Shown here one piece after another: positions 7,590 to 16,613 of a stretch of DNA of 28,115 bases. The number at the start of each line of letters is the position of its first letter. The first letter of the stretch is position 1. The stretch is from assembly GCA_900769845.1 (NCBI GenBank), contig CAAGIF010000278.1, positions 1-28,115 on the forward strand. Reading direction: 5' to 3'. Made by a program: the position numbers and the translations under genes. The DNA comes from an uncultured Oscillospiraceae bacterium. Lineage in GTDB: Bacteria; Bacillota_A; Clostridia; Oscillospirales; Oscillospiraceae. Under the pieces are notes generated by a model. The model was not told the origin of the DNA and searched no databases. It saw nothing but the letters and a program-made list of their open reading frames with translations.

Positions 7590-8903
7590 ATGTATTCATC
7601 GGCTTATGTTTGGGCGAAGATCCTGAGCTATCTGGAGGAAAGGCTGACCAGCACCATGGTCTCCACTTCCTTTGATGACGCGGAGATCGTGGAACTCAAT
7701 GAAGAGCATCTGATTCTCTACTCCCCCTCGGATTTCCGCCGGGATATTATCAGCCGCCGTTACTGCGTTATGATTCAGGACGCGCTGAAGGAGATCTTTA
7801 ATTCCGATGCCAAGGTGATCGTTTTCGGCGCCGAGGAGCTGGAGGCTTTCCGCTCCAAGGGAAAGACCACCACCTCCATGGATTTCAATCCTCAGTTTAC
7901 CTTCGACAATTTCGTTGTAGGCCCCAGTAACCGGTTTGCTCACTCCGCCTGTATCGCCGTGACCAAGACCCCGGGGCAGGTTTATAATCCCCTGTTCCTC
8001 TACGGCCCTCCCGGCGTGGGTAAGACCCATCTGCTTTACGCCATTGCCAACGGCATCCGTAAGCAGAAGCCCGACGCCAACATCGTCTACATCAAGGGCG
8101 ACCAATTCACCAACGAGCTGATCGCCGCCATCCAGAGCGGCAAGAATATCGAATTCCGGAGCAAATACCGGGAAGCAGATCTATTCCTCATCGACGATGT
8201 GCAGTTTATCGCCGGCCGGGAATCCACCCAGGAGGAATTCTTCCATACCTTCAATAAACTCTATGAAGAGCATAAGCAGATCGTCATGACCTCCGACCGG
8301 AAGCCCAGCGATATGCTGACCCTGGAGGACCGGCTGAAAACCCGGTTTGAATGGGGTCTGATCGCAGACATCCAGCCTCCGGATTACGAGACCCGTATGG
8401 CGATCCTGAAGAATAAGGCCGTTTCCCTGGGTCTGAACCTTTCCGACGATGTGTGCAACTACATCGCCATCAATGTTACCAACAATGTCCGGCAAATTGA
8501 AGGCACGGTGAAAAAGATCCTGGCATACCGGGATTTGAACAGCATGCCCATGGATCTTCCTAATATTTCCAGGGCCATTGATGATATGTTCAAGAAGGAA
8601 GGCTCCGCCGTCCCCACACCCAGTCTGATCATCAGTCAGGTTTGCAAGTTCTACTCCGTGGATGAGGTGGTCCTCCGGGGCACCCAGCGTACCAAGGGCA
8701 TCACCGACGCCCGGCAGATGGCCATGTATCTTGTCCGGAAACTAACCAACCTTTCCCTGCCGGATATCGGCCAGGAATTTAACCGGGATCACGCCACGGT
8801 GCTTCACGGCATCCGCAAGGTGGAAGCCAGCCTGAAGAGCGGCGACACCACCATGCAGAACAATGTCCGGGACATCACCGCGAACATCAATTCCTGCCTG
8901 TAA
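7590..8903 (+). CDS. dnaA: chromosomal replication initiator protein DnaA
   Basis: DnaA is the ATP-dependent initiator that binds DnaA boxes and melts oriC. The 437-residue protein has domain I (about 1-85), a short linker, the AAA+ domain III with Walker A GPPGVGKTH (139-147) and Walker B LFLIDDVQF (198-206), and DNA-binding domain IV with the signature NRDHATVLHGIRKVE (about 398-412). The start ATG 7590 was chosen because AAAGGAG sits eight bases before it; an in-frame ATG-like extension 21 bases upstream (7569) has no comparable site. It is followed directly by the DnaA-box array and dnaN, the standard Firmicutes arrangement. Confidence 0.97.
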   Translation: MYSSAYVWAKILSYLEERLTSTMVSTSFDDAEIVELNEEHLILYSPSDFRRDIISRRYCVMIQDALKEIFNSDAKVIVFGAEELEAFRSKGKTTTSMDFNPQFTFDNFVVGPSNRFAHSACIAVTKTPGQVYNPLFLYGPPGVGKTHLLYAIANGIRKQKPDANIVYIKGDQFTNELIAAIQSGKNIEFRSKYREADLFLIDDVQFIAGRESTQEEFFHTFNKLYEEHKQIVMTSDRKPSDMLTLEDRLKTRFEWGLIADIQPPDYETRMAILKNKAVSLGLNLSDDVCNYIAINVTNNVRQIEGTVKKILAYRDLNSMPMDLPNISRAIDDMFKKEGSAVPTPSLIISQVCKFYSVDEVVLRGTQRTKGITDARQMAMYLVRKLTNLSLPDIGQEFNRDHATVLHGIRKVEASLKSGDTTMQNNVRDITANINSCL

Positions 8904-9150
8904 TTTGGGGGAATTCTTTTCCACAGGGGGCTGTGGAATGTGGAAAGATATCCTGTGGATAAGTCGAATCCCCTTTTATTCACAAAAAGCTTGTGGAAAA
9001 CCCAGATTTCTTCCACAGGGGGCTGTGGAGAAAAAGCTGTTGGGATTCTAGGGAAAAACCCACTTTTCCACATAAAAATCAACTACTACTACAACGACTG
9101 CCTAAAGATCTATTATTATATATATTATCTTTATATACATACAAAAAGGA
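8904..9150. other. replication origin oriC (DnaA boxes, DnaA-trio-like repeat, AT-rich unwinding region)
   Basis: The dnaA-dnaN gap carries eight DnaA-box-like 9-mers: TTTTCCACA 8917-8925 (+), TGTGGAATG 8932-8940 (-), TGTGGATAA 8954-8962 (-, perfect consensus), TTATTCACA 8976-8984 (+), TGTGGAAAA 8992-9000 (-), TCTTCCACA 9009-9017 (+), TGTGGAGAA 9024-9032 (-) and TTTTCCACA 9064-9072 (+). The sequence TTCCACAGGGGGCTGTGGA, a converging box pair, occurs twice (8919-8937 and 9011-9029). After the last box comes a triplet repeat ACTACTACTACAACGACT (9082-9099), resembling the DnaA-trio element of Bacillus subtilis, and then an almost purely A/T stretch (about 9108-9145) suited to duplex opening. Confidence 0.9.
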
Positions 9151-9158
9151 GAATGGAT

Positions 9159-10268
9159 ATGCGCTTTACCTGTGAAAAAAATATGCTGGTTCAGGGTCTG
9201 AATATTGCAGGCCGTACCGTTGCTCAAAAGAGCAGTCTGTCCGTAATTGAGGGCATTCTCTGCCGGGCTGCTGCCGGTCTTTCTCTTACCGGTTACAACA
9301 TGGAAACCGCCATTACCTATTTGATCGACGCGGATGTATCCGATCCCGGCGAGTGTATTCTGCCTGCAAGACTGTTTGGCGACATTATCCGCCGGCTACC
9401 GGAAGGCCCTGTCACCGTGGTGGTGGACGATAATTATAAGGTATCCATTCGGGCTGGCTACGCCTCTTTCACCATCTCCGCGGAATCCGCTGACGATTAT
9501 CCGGATCTGCCCGATGTCAATGAGGGCAAGGCTATCCGTATCCCACAGCGGGAACTGAAGAATCTGATCTCCGGCACTATTTTCGCGGTTTCCGAGAATC
9601 AGGGCCGTCCCATCCACACCGGCGTCAAGTTCGAAGTCACCGATACCTCCGTTTCCGCCATCGCTGTGGACGGTTTCCGCCTGGCACGGCGTACCTGGCA
9701 TGCAGAAGAGCCCACCGGCCGGGAACTGAGCTTTGTGGTTCCCGCAGGAGGCCTGAAGGAAGTGGAGAAGATCCTCACCGATTCCGATGAGCCCGTGGCT
9801 TTCACCCTGGGCAGCAAGCACATTCTCTATCAGGTAGGCAGCGCTACCCTGGTCTGCCGTCTGCTGGAGGGTGAGTTCCTGGATTGGCGCCGGGTGGTGC
9901 CCACCAACTGCCCTGTGAAGCTGGTTGCCAATGTTTCCGACCTGGCTTCCAGTGTGGAGCGCGTGGGTCTGATTGTTTCGGAAAAATACAAGAGCCCTGT
10001 GCGCTGCGTGTTCTCCAACCAGGTGCTGAATATGCGTACCAATACCACCATCGGCGCTGCAGAGGATCAGTGTGTCATCGCCGGCGACGGCAAGGATTTG
10101 GAAATCGGCTTCAATGTCCGGTATCTGGCAGATGCTCTGCGGGTGGTTCCAAGCGAGGAAGTGACCCTGGAGCTGACCAACGGCTTAAGCCCCATCGTGC
10201 TTACCCCTGTCAGCGAGAAGGAGGATTATGCCTACATGATCCTGCCCGTCCGGATCAAGAACGGATAA
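9159..10268 (+). CDS. dnaN: DNA polymerase III beta subunit (sliding clamp)
   Basis: The beta clamp is a ring-shaped homodimer that tethers polymerase III and other partners to DNA. The 369-residue protein starts MRFTCEKNMLVQGL and shows the three-domain clamp pattern: domain 1 to about 120, domain 2 with HTGVKFEVTD and AVDGFRLARR (about 150-180), and domain 3 ending in YAYMILPVRI, the conserved C-terminal strand. The reading frame is open well upstream, but AAGGAG (9146-9151) places initiation at ATG 9159, seven bases later, rather than at the ATG two codons before it. A hairpin (10273-10281 with 10294-10303) lies in the short gap before yaaA. Confidence 0.97.
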   Translation: MRFTCEKNMLVQGLNIAGRTVAQKSSLSVIEGILCRAAAGLSLTGYNMETAITYLIDADVSDPGECILPARLFGDIIRRLPEGPVTVVVDDNYKVSIRAGYASFTISAESADDYPDLPDVNEGKAIRIPQRELKNLISGTIFAVSENQGRPIHTGVKFEVTDTSVSAIAVDGFRLARRTWHAEEPTGRELSFVVPAGGLKEVEKILTDSDEPVAFTLGSKHILYQVGSATLVCRLLEGEFLDWRRVVPTNCPVKLVANVSDLASSVERVGLIVSEKYKSPVRCVFSNQVLNMRTNTTIGAAEDQCVIAGDGKDLEIGFNVRYLADALRVVPSEEVTLELTNGLSPIVLTPVSEKEDYAYMILPVRIKNG

Positions 10269-10317
10269 AATCTGCATTCTGTATATAATCGGACAGAAAT
10301 GCAACAGGAGAATATCT

Positions 10318-10569
10318 ATGAAAGTCACAGTAAAAAAGAAAGATGACCATACGCCCCTGGCGATCCATACGGAGTTTATCAAGCTGCAGGACGCGCTGAA
10401 GTACGCCAACATCGTCTACTCCGGCGGAGAGGCTAAGCAGCTAATCCTGGACGGTATGGTAACGGTGAATGGCGAAGTCTGCACCATGCGTGGCAAGAAG
10501 CTCCGCCCCGGTGACCGGTTTCAGTTCCAGGGCTACCGGTTCGTAATTACCGAGTATGCGGCTTCTTGA
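10318..10569 (+). CDS. yaaA: S4-domain RNA-binding protein YaaA
   Basis: This 83-residue protein belongs to the YaaA family encoded between dnaN and recF in Firmicutes. In B. subtilis it has been linked to ribosome assembly. The S4 RNA-binding fold is visible from FIKLQDALKYANIVYSGGEAK through LILDGMVTVNGEVCTMRGKKLRPGD. AGGAG lies seven bases before ATG 10318. Its last 14 bases overlap the start of recF, implying translational coupling within the dnaA-dnaN-yaaA-recF operon. Confidence 0.93.
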   Translation: MKVTVKKKDDHTPLAIHTEFIKLQDALKYANIVYSGGEAKQLILDGMVTVNGEVCTMRGKKLRPGDRFQFQGYRFVITEYAAS

Positions 10570-11656
10570 CCTGCAGCTGAGTAATTTCCGGAATTACCGG
10601 GAGCTGGAACTGAATTTTGAGCCGGGGGTCAATCTGATCGTGGGCAACAATGCTCAGGGAAAGACCAATCTTTTGGAGGCTATCTATTACGCCGGCTGCG
10701 GAAAAAGTTTCCGGGCCCAGAAAACCTCGGAAATGATTCGGTTCGGGGAGGATTTTGGCGAGATCTCTGCCAATGTATTCTCCCAGGAACGGCAGCAGCA
10801 GCTGCGGTATGTGCTGTTTTCCGGTTCCCGGCCCAGGCAGATCTGGCGCAACGGCGCAAAAAAGAAATCTGCTTCGGAGCTTGCCGGGGTTCTGCCTACG
10901 GTGCTGTTCTGCCCGGAGGATCTGATGGTCCTGAAAACCGGCGCGGCGCCAAGGCGGCGGCTGGGAGACCATGCCCTGTGCGCGCTGCGGCCCAACTATG
11001 ACGCGGCGCTGACGGAATATAACCGAATCCTGGACCAGAAGACCCGGATACTAAAGGATCATTTTGACCATCCGGGGCTGCTGGAGGTATTGCCGGAATA
11101 TAATACCCGGCTTTGTCAGGTGGGGGCGCTGCTGATCTCCTACCGGGCCAGGTTCTATGACAGCCTGGGAAAGGAAGCTGCCAAATACCACAGCCAGTTT
11201 TCTGGGGGCGCGGAGGAATTCCGCCTCGCCTATAAAACCGTGTCCACGGTTAAGGATCCCTTTGCTTCGGTGCAGCAGCTAACCCAGGATCTTATGGATC
11301 ACCAGGTGAGCCATCATTGGGCGGAGCTGGACTCAGCCCAGTGCCTGACCGGGCCTCATAAGGATGATTTTGAAGTATCTCTGTCGGGAATTGATCTGAA
11401 GGCATATGGCTCTCAGGGACAGACCCGGACAGCGGCCATCAGTCTGAAGCTTGCCCAGCGGGAGCTGATGGCAAGAGAATGGGGAGAAGAACCGGTGCTG
11501 CTTCTGGACGATGTTCTGTCGGAACTGGACCAGGGACGGCAGGATTTTATCCTGAATCAGATCGTATCCGGCCAGGTGTTTATCACCTGCTGCGAACCGG
11601 GAAGATTCACAAAATTGGGTAAAACTGTGGAAATCGAAAAAGGACAGGTGAAATAA
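10556..11656 (+). CDS. recF: DNA replication and repair protein RecF
   Basis: RecF is an SMC-like ATPase that works with RecO and RecR to load RecA at gaps and stalled forks. The 366-residue protein opens with LQLSNFRNYRELELNFEPG and has Walker A GNNAQGKT (30-37), the ABC signature in YGSQGQTRTAAISLKLAQ, and Walker B VLLLDDVLSELD. The length is normal. The start overlaps the last codons of yaaA, with no separate ribosome-binding site needed. In B. subtilis remB and gyrB follow recF; here recF is followed by a 33-bp inverted repeat and a broken GIY-YIG gene, and remB lies elsewhere. Confidence 0.96.
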   Translation: MRLLDLQLSNFRNYRELELNFEPGVNLIVGNNAQGKTNLLEAIYYAGCGKSFRAQKTSEMIRFGEDFGEISANVFSQERQQQLRYVLFSGSRPRQIWRNGAKKKSASELAGVLPTVLFCPEDLMVLKTGAAPRRRLGDHALCALRPNYDAALTEYNRILDQKTRILKDHFDHPGLLEVLPEYNTRLCQVGALLISYRARFYDSLGKEAAKYHSQFSGGAEEFRLAYKTVSTVKDPFASVQQLTQDLMDHQVSHHWAELDSAQCLTGPHKDDFEVSLSGIDLKAYGSQGQTRTAAISLKLAQRELMAREWGEEPVLLLDDVLSELDQGRQDFILNQIVSGQVFITCCEPGRFTKLGKTVEIEKGQVK

Positions 11657-11679
11657 TATTTCACAAAAACCACCGAAGG

Positions 11680-11712
11680 TGTCATTGCGTGGCCTGAAGG
11701 GCCGCGGCAATC
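11680..11712. repeat. left inverted repeat of the GIY-YIG unit
   Basis: This 33-bp sequence starts TGTCATTGCG and ends GGCAATC, with a GGCC/GGCC mini-hairpin around GAAGG in the middle. It is the inverted copy of 12073-12105, with 30 of 33 positions identical. Palindromic repeats of this TCATTGCG...GGCAATC type are, to my knowledge, widespread interspersed repeats in bacterial genomes. Confidence 0.85.
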
Positions 11713-11773
11713 CCCTGGTAGAAATTGATTGGTTAACAGCAGATTCGTCTATTAAGGATTTTTCTTTTACGAA

Positions 11774-12064
11774 ATGAAGTATTATGTTTATATTTTAACG
11801 AATAGGAATCACACAGTTTAATATACCGGTATTACAAATGACTTAATAAGACGGGTATATGAGCATAAAAACCATTGCGACAAAGACGGTTTTACGGCGA
11901 AATATAATGTTAATAGACTCATTTATTATAAAGAAACATCTGATATAAATGCAGCAATTGAAAGGGAAAAACAAATAAAAAGCTGGAAAAGAGAACATAA
12001 GGTGGCGCTAATTGCAAAATCAAATCCTCGATGGATCGATATGTATGAGCAGCTTTTAAGATAG
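11774..12064 (+). pseudogene. GIY-YIG (UvrC/URI-type) endonuclease interrupted by an in-frame stop
   Basis: Translation from ATG 11774 gives a 96-residue GIY-YIG nuclease. The GIY part is MKYYVYILTNRN and the YIG part is YTGITNDLIRRVYEHK. The rest is TAKYNVNRLIYYKE, the catalytic-glutamate region AIEREKQIKSWKREHK, and a C-terminal NPRWIDMYEQLL, typical of the small stand-alone URI family. The frame is broken by TAA at 11819-11821 (codon 16), where relatives have a leucine just before YTG (TTA or CTA); a single base change would restore it. Everything after the stop is intact, so the inactivation is recent, or is a sequencing error. The gene is much more AT-rich than its neighbours and lies between two 33-bp inverted repeats. 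Confidence 0.85.
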
Positions 12065-12072
12065 TACCGGAA

Positions 12073-12105
12073 GATTGCCACGGCCCTTCGGGCCTCGCAA
12101 TGACA
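12073..12105. repeat. right inverted repeat of the GIY-YIG unit
   Basis: This is the inverted partner of 11680-11712: GATTGCC at its left end, GGCCCTTCGGGCC in the middle and CGCAATGACA at its right end. It starts eight bases after the nuclease stop codon, so the two repeats tightly bracket the gene. The terminal ATGACA (12100-12105) could act as a -35 element for gyrB, but no good -10 follows. Confidence 0.85.
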
Positions 12106-12165
12106 TCTGTTTCTAGGTTTATTTATCTATGGATACACAGCAATTAGGAATACAGGAGTAATGAT

Positions 12166-14094
12166 ATGTCTGATGAAACCAAAGTAACACAGGAATACGG
12201 CGCGGAACAAATCCAGGTCCTGGAGGGTCTGGAAGCTGTTCGTATGCGCCCCGGTATGTATATCGGTTCCACTTCCAGCAGCGGTCTGCACCATCTGGTA
12301 TATGAGATCGTGGATAATTCCATCGATGAAGCTCTGGCGGGCTACTGTAAGAACATTACCGTTACCATCAACCCTGGCAACTCCATCACCGTTACCGACG
12401 ATGGCCGCGGTATCCCCGTGGATGTTCAGGCCCAGACCGGCAAGCCCGCGCTGGAGGTCGTTTTCACCGTACTCCATGCCGGTGGTAAATTCGGCGGCGG
12501 CGGCTATAAGGTATCCGGCGGTCTTCATGGCGTTGGTGCATCCGTTGTCAACGCACTTTCTGAGTGGCTGACAGCCCGGGTCTACAAAAACGGGAATATC
12601 TACGAGATGAAATTTGCCCGGGGTAATATCACCCAGGAAATGAAGATCGTGGGTAAGACGGACAGGACCGGAACGGAAGTTACTTTCCAGCCTGATCCAG
12701 AAATGTTCGATTCCACCGAATATGACTATGAGATCCTCCACACCCGCATGCGGGAAAAGGCATTCCTGACCGCAGGATTGAATATTTCCATCACAGACAA
12801 TCGGGGAGAAGAGCCTGTTTCCGACTCTATGTGCTATGAAGGCGGTATTCGGGAATTTGCCACCTGGTGCAACCGGAACAAGACCCCCATCCATTCCGAT
12901 GTGATCTATATGTCCGGTACCAAGGGGGACGCTTCTGCGGAGATCGCCATTCAGTATAATGACGGTTTTAATGAATTTATCCTGTCCTTTGCCAACGAGG
13001 TCAACACTCCCGAGGGCGGTATGCATGAGACCGGCTTTAAAACTGCCCTGACCCGTGTACTGAATAATTACGGCACGAAAAACGGCATCATCAAGGGCGA
13101 CGATAAGGTTTCCGGCGAGGATTGCCGGGAAGGCATTACCGCCATTATCTCCGTCAAGCTCACCGATGCTCAGTTTGAGGGCCAGACCAAGGCGAAGCTG
13201 GGCAATGCTTACATCCGTACTTTGGTGGATCAGATCGTCAATGATCAGCTTGCCACTTACTTTGAAGAACATCCCCAGACGGCGAAAACCGTGCTGGAAA
13301 AGGCTATGATGGCAAACCGCGCCCGGGAAGCTGCCCGGAAAGCAAGGGATTCCATTCGCCGGAAAACCGGCCTGGAGTCCGGCCAGATGCCTGACAAGCT
13401 CCAGGACTGCAACGAGCGGGATCCCAGCCTCTGCGAAATTTACATCGTCGAGGGTGACTCCGCTGCGGGCTCTGCCATCCAGGGCAGAGATTCCCGGTTC
13501 CAGGCAATCCTTGCCATGTGGGGAAAGATGCTCAATGTGGAGAAGGCAAGAGCCGACAAGATCTATGGCAATGATAAGCTGTATCCTCTTATCGTGGCGC
13601 TGGGCGCCGGCATCGGCGAGGAGTTTGATATTGAAAAACTGCGCTACCACAAAGTCATCATCATGTCCGATGCGGACGTGGACGGCGCCCATATTCGGAC
13701 TCTGCTGCTGACCTTCTTCTTCCGGTACATGCGGCCGCTGATCGAAAACGGCTATGTTTATTCCGCTGTGCCTCCGCTGTACAAGATCAAGCGAGGCAAG
13801 ACGGAAAAAGTGGCTTACTCCGATGAGCAGCGGGATGCGGTTTCTGCGGAAATGCGGGCAGATAATCCTAATGCCAAGATCGAGATCAACCGATTCAAGG
13901 GTCTTGGTGAAATGGATGCCAACGAGCTTTGGGAAACCACCATGGATCCCCAGAGCCGTACCCTGCGGCGGATCACTTTGGAGGACGCCCGCCGGGCGGA
14001 CGAGATCTTTACCATTCTGATGGGCGAACAGGTGGAACCCCGGAAGGAATGGATCGAGCATAACGCAAAATACGCCATTAATATTGATATTTAA
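12166..14094 (+). CDS. gyrB: DNA gyrase subunit B
   Basis: GyrB is the ATPase subunit of gyrase, which introduces negative supercoils. The 642-residue protein has the GHKL ATPase (LEAVRMRPGMYIGST; NSIDEA; DDGRGIPV; GGLHGVGASVVNALS), the transducer domain and the TOPRIM domain (IYIVEGDSAAGSA; metal-binding DADVDGAHIRTLLL), and ends KEWIEHNAKYAINIDI, a typical GyrB rather than ParE terminus. AGGAG lies seven bases before ATG 12166. The conserved ILP-L-(R/K)-GKILNVEKAR motif reads ILAMWGKMLNVEKAR here, placing Trp452 at the position of E. coli Lys447. It is followed 14 bases later by gyrA. Confidence 0.97.
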   Translation: MSDETKVTQEYGAEQIQVLEGLEAVRMRPGMYIGSTSSSGLHHLVYEIVDNSIDEALAGYCKNITVTINPGNSITVTDDGRGIPVDVQAQTGKPALEVVFTVLHAGGKFGGGGYKVSGGLHGVGASVVNALSEWLTARVYKNGNIYEMKFARGNITQEMKIVGKTDRTGTEVTFQPDPEMFDSTEYDYEILHTRMREKAFLTAGLNISITDNRGEEPVSDSMCYEGGIREFATWCNRNKTPIHSDVIYMSGTKGDASAEIAIQYNDGFNEFILSFANEVNTPEGGMHETGFKTALTRVLNNYGTKNGIIKGDDKVSGEDCREGITAIISVKLTDAQFEGQTKAKLGNAYIRTLVDQIVNDQLATYFEEHPQTAKTVLEKAMMANRAREAARKARDSIRRKTGLESGQMPDKLQDCNERDPSLCEIYIVEGDSAAGSAIQGRDSRFQAILAMWGKMLNVEKARADKIYGNDKLYPLIVALGAGIGEEFDIEKLRYHKVIIMSDADVDGAHIRTLLLTFFFRYMRPLIENGYVYSAVPPLYKIKRGKTEKVAYSDEQRDAVSAEMRADNPNAKIEINRFKGLGEMDANELWETTMDPQSRTLRRITLEDARRADEIFTILMGEQVEPRKEWIEHNAKYAINIDI

Positions 14095-14108
14095 GGAGGT
14101 GACGCAAA

Positions 14109-16613
14109 TTGGCACATAATCGCAGCTACAAACCTGAGGATATTCTGTTTCCGGACCAGCATATTACCGAGAGTAATCTGGTGGACGAGATGGAGCGTTC
14201 CTATATTGAATACGCCATGAGCGTCATCGTGGGACGGGCCCTGCCAGATGTTCGTGACGGTTTGAAGCCCGTTCACCGCCGGATCCTGTATACCATGTAT
14301 GAAAGCGGTTTGACTTCGGACAAGCCTTTCAAAAAGTCCGCTACCTGCGTCGGTGATGTTCTGGGTAAATATCATCCCCATGGCGATGCATCTGTTTATG
14401 ATGCCATGGTAAGACTTGCCCAGGATTTCTCCATGCGCTATATGCTGGTGGACGGTCACGGTAACTTTGGCTCCGTGGACGGCGATCCCCCGGCAGCTTA
14501 CCGTTACACGGAAGCCAGACTTTCCAAGATGTCCAACGAGATGCTTCGGGACATTGATAAGGATACGGTCAACTGGGATCCCAACTTTGACGAGAGCCGT
14601 AAGGAGCCCCGGGTTCTGCCCAGCCGGTTCCCTAATCTGCTGGTGAACGGTTCTTCCGGTATTGCAGTTGGCATGGCTACCAATATTCCGCCTCACAATT
14701 TGACGGAGGTTATCAATGCCTGTGTGGCAGTTCTGGACGATCCGGAAGTGACTATGGTGGATCTGATGGAGCATGTGACCGGTCCGGACTTCCCCACCGG
14801 CGGCATTATCATGGGCCGCAGCGGTATCCGGGCAGCCTACGCCACCGGCCGTGGTAAGGTGGTTGTCCGCGCCCGGACAGAATTCGAGGAATTCGGCAAG
14901 GACCGGGTTCGGATCATTGTGTCCGAGCTTCCTTACCAGGTGAATAAGCGTCAGATGATCCGCAACATCGCCGAGCAAGTGAAGGATAGGCGGTTGGAAG
15001 GCATCAGTGATCTCCGGGACGAAACCGACCGCAACGGTATGCGGGTTGTTATCGAGCTGAAGAAGGATGCCAATCCCCAGGTGGTGCTGAATACTCTGTT
15101 CAAGCAGACCTCTCTGCAGAGCAGTTTCGGTATCATCCTACTGGCTCTGGTGGATGATCAGAAGCAGCCGAAGATCCTGTCCCTGCGGCAGATCATCGAT
15201 GAATACCTGACCTACCAGATGGAGATCCTCACCAGACGCACCCAGTACGATCTGCGGAAGGCAAAGGAGCGCGCCCATCTGTTGGAGGGTCTGCTGATTG
15301 CCCAGGACAACATCGACGAAGTAATCCGGATCATCCGCAGCGCCTATGACGACGCCAAGCAGAAGCTGATGGAGCGGTTTGGTCTGGATGATGTCCAGGC
15401 CCAGGCGATCCTGGATATGCGGCTGAAAGCCCTCCAGGGCCTTGACCGGGAGAAACTCCAGGCAGAGTTCGACGAGCTGCAGCAGCGGATCGCCTACTAT
15501 CAGGATCTTTTGGAGAATCCCGAGAAGCTGAAGGCTGTGCTGCGGGAAGAGCTGTTGGAGATCCGGGATAAGTTCGGCGATAAGCGGAAGACTGAGATCC
15601 AGGATATCGAAGACGAAATTGATATCGAAGATCTGATCGAGGAAGAGACCTGCGCCTTTACCCTGAGCAACCAGGGCTATATCAAGCGGATGCCTGTGGA
15701 TACTTACCGTACCCAGGGCCGTGGCGGCAGAGGTGTCAACGCCCAGAATCTGAAGGAAGAGGATTTTGTAAAGAATCTGCATATCGCTTCCACCCACGAT
15801 CATATTCTGTTCTTTACCAATATTGGCAAGGTCCACCACCGGAAGGGTTACCAGATCCCCGAGGCAGGCCGTACCGCCCGTGGCACCGCCATGGTCAATG
15901 TGCTGCCCCTGGAACCCGGTGAAAAGGTTACCGCCATGGTGGTGACCCGGGAGTTCCATGAGGATGAGTTCCTGATGATGGTCACCCGGAAGGGCACCAT
16001 CAAGCGGATCCCCTTCATCGCGCTGAAGACCAACCGGCGCACCGGTATCCGTGCCATCACTCTGGAGGAAAATGATCATCTGATCAATGTGATCCGTACC
16101 GGCGGCAATGACAATATCATCATCGCCACCGCTGAGGGTATGGCTATCTGCTTCAATGAAAACGATGCCCGTCCCATGGGCAGAGATGCAGCTGGTGTCC
16201 GGGGTATTCTACTCACCGGAGAAGATTTCGTTGTGGGTGCGGAAAAGGCGGAAGAAGGAAAAACTCTGCTCACCGTCACTGTCAACGGCTTCGGTAAGCG
16301 GACGGAGCTGGTGGAATACCTGCGTACCGGTCCCAACGGCGAGAAAATCGCTCAGGGCCGCGGCGGTAAGGGTCTGAAGAACTATAACATCACCCCCAAG
16401 ACCGGCAATGTGGCCGGCTGCTGCGTGGTCAGCGAATCTGACGATGTGATGCTCATCGAGAACGGCGGCGTGATCATCCGGATTCCCGCCTCCACCATCA
16501 ACATCTATAAGCGGGATGTTCAGGGCGTTATCGTCATGCGGGTGGAAGAAGGCAACCAGGTGGTGGCGGTGCAAAGCGTCGCCGCGGAAGCCGAAGAGGG
16601 CAGCGAAAAATGA
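14109..16613 (+). CDS. gyrA: DNA gyrase subunit A (TTG start)
   Basis: GyrA carries the breakage-reunion activity of gyrase. The start is a TTG at 14109, preceded by a near-perfect AAGGAGGTGA (14093-14102) that overlaps the gyrB stop. The 834-residue protein has the winged-helix/tower domain, with active-site Tyr133 in AYRYTEARL, a coiled-coil arm (about 360-490) and a C-terminal beta-pinwheel. The GyrA box QGRGGRG follows TYRT near residue 537, which supports GyrA rather than ParC. The quinolone-resistance region reads [20 protein letters not shown]: Ala94 occupies the position of E. coli Ser83, while Asp98 (E. coli Asp87) is kept. The stop overlaps the rnhA start (ATGA). Confidence 0.97.
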   Translation: MAHNRSYKPEDILFPDQHITESNLVDEMERSYIEYAMSVIVGRALPDVRDGLKPVHRRILYTMYESGLTSDKPFKKSATCVGDVLGKYHPHGDASVYDAMVRLAQDFSMRYMLVDGHGNFGSVDGDPPAAYRYTEARLSKMSNEMLRDIDKDTVNWDPNFDESRKEPRVLPSRFPNLLVNGSSGIAVGMATNIPPHNLTEVINACVAVLDDPEVTMVDLMEHVTGPDFPTGGIIMGRSGIRAAYATGRGKVVVRARTEFEEFGKDRVRIIVSELPYQVNKRQMIRNIAEQVKDRRLEGISDLRDETDRNGMRVVIELKKDANPQVVLNTLFKQTSLQSSFGIILLALVDDQKQPKILSLRQIIDEYLTYQMEILTRRTQYDLRKAKERAHLLEGLLIAQDNIDEVIRIIRSAYDDAKQKLMERFGLDDVQAQAILDMRLKALQGLDREKLQAEFDELQQRIAYYQDLLENPEKLKAVLREELLEIRDKFGDKRKTEIQDIEDEIDIEDLIEEETCAFTLSNQGYIKRMPVDTYRTQGRGGRGVNAQNLKEEDFVKNLHIASTHDHILFFTNIGKVHHRKGYQIPEAGRTARGTAMVNVLPLEPGEKVTAMVVTREFHEDEFLMMVTRKGTIKRIPFIALKTNRRTGIRAITLEENDHLINVIRTGGNDNIIIATAEGMAICFNENDARPMGRDAAGVRGILLTGEDFVVGAEKAEEGKTLLTVTVNGFGKRTELVEYLRTGPNGEKIAQGRGGKGLKNYNITPKTGNVAGCCVVSESDDVMLIENGGVIIRIPASTINIYKRDVQGVIVMRVEEGNQVVAVQSVAAEAEEGSEK

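Noticed and set aside
8940..9158. Upstream open extension of the dnaN frame through the DnaA boxes
   Set aside because: The region is the origin, the N-terminus of the clamp is recognisable at 9159, and the ribosome-binding site fits that start.
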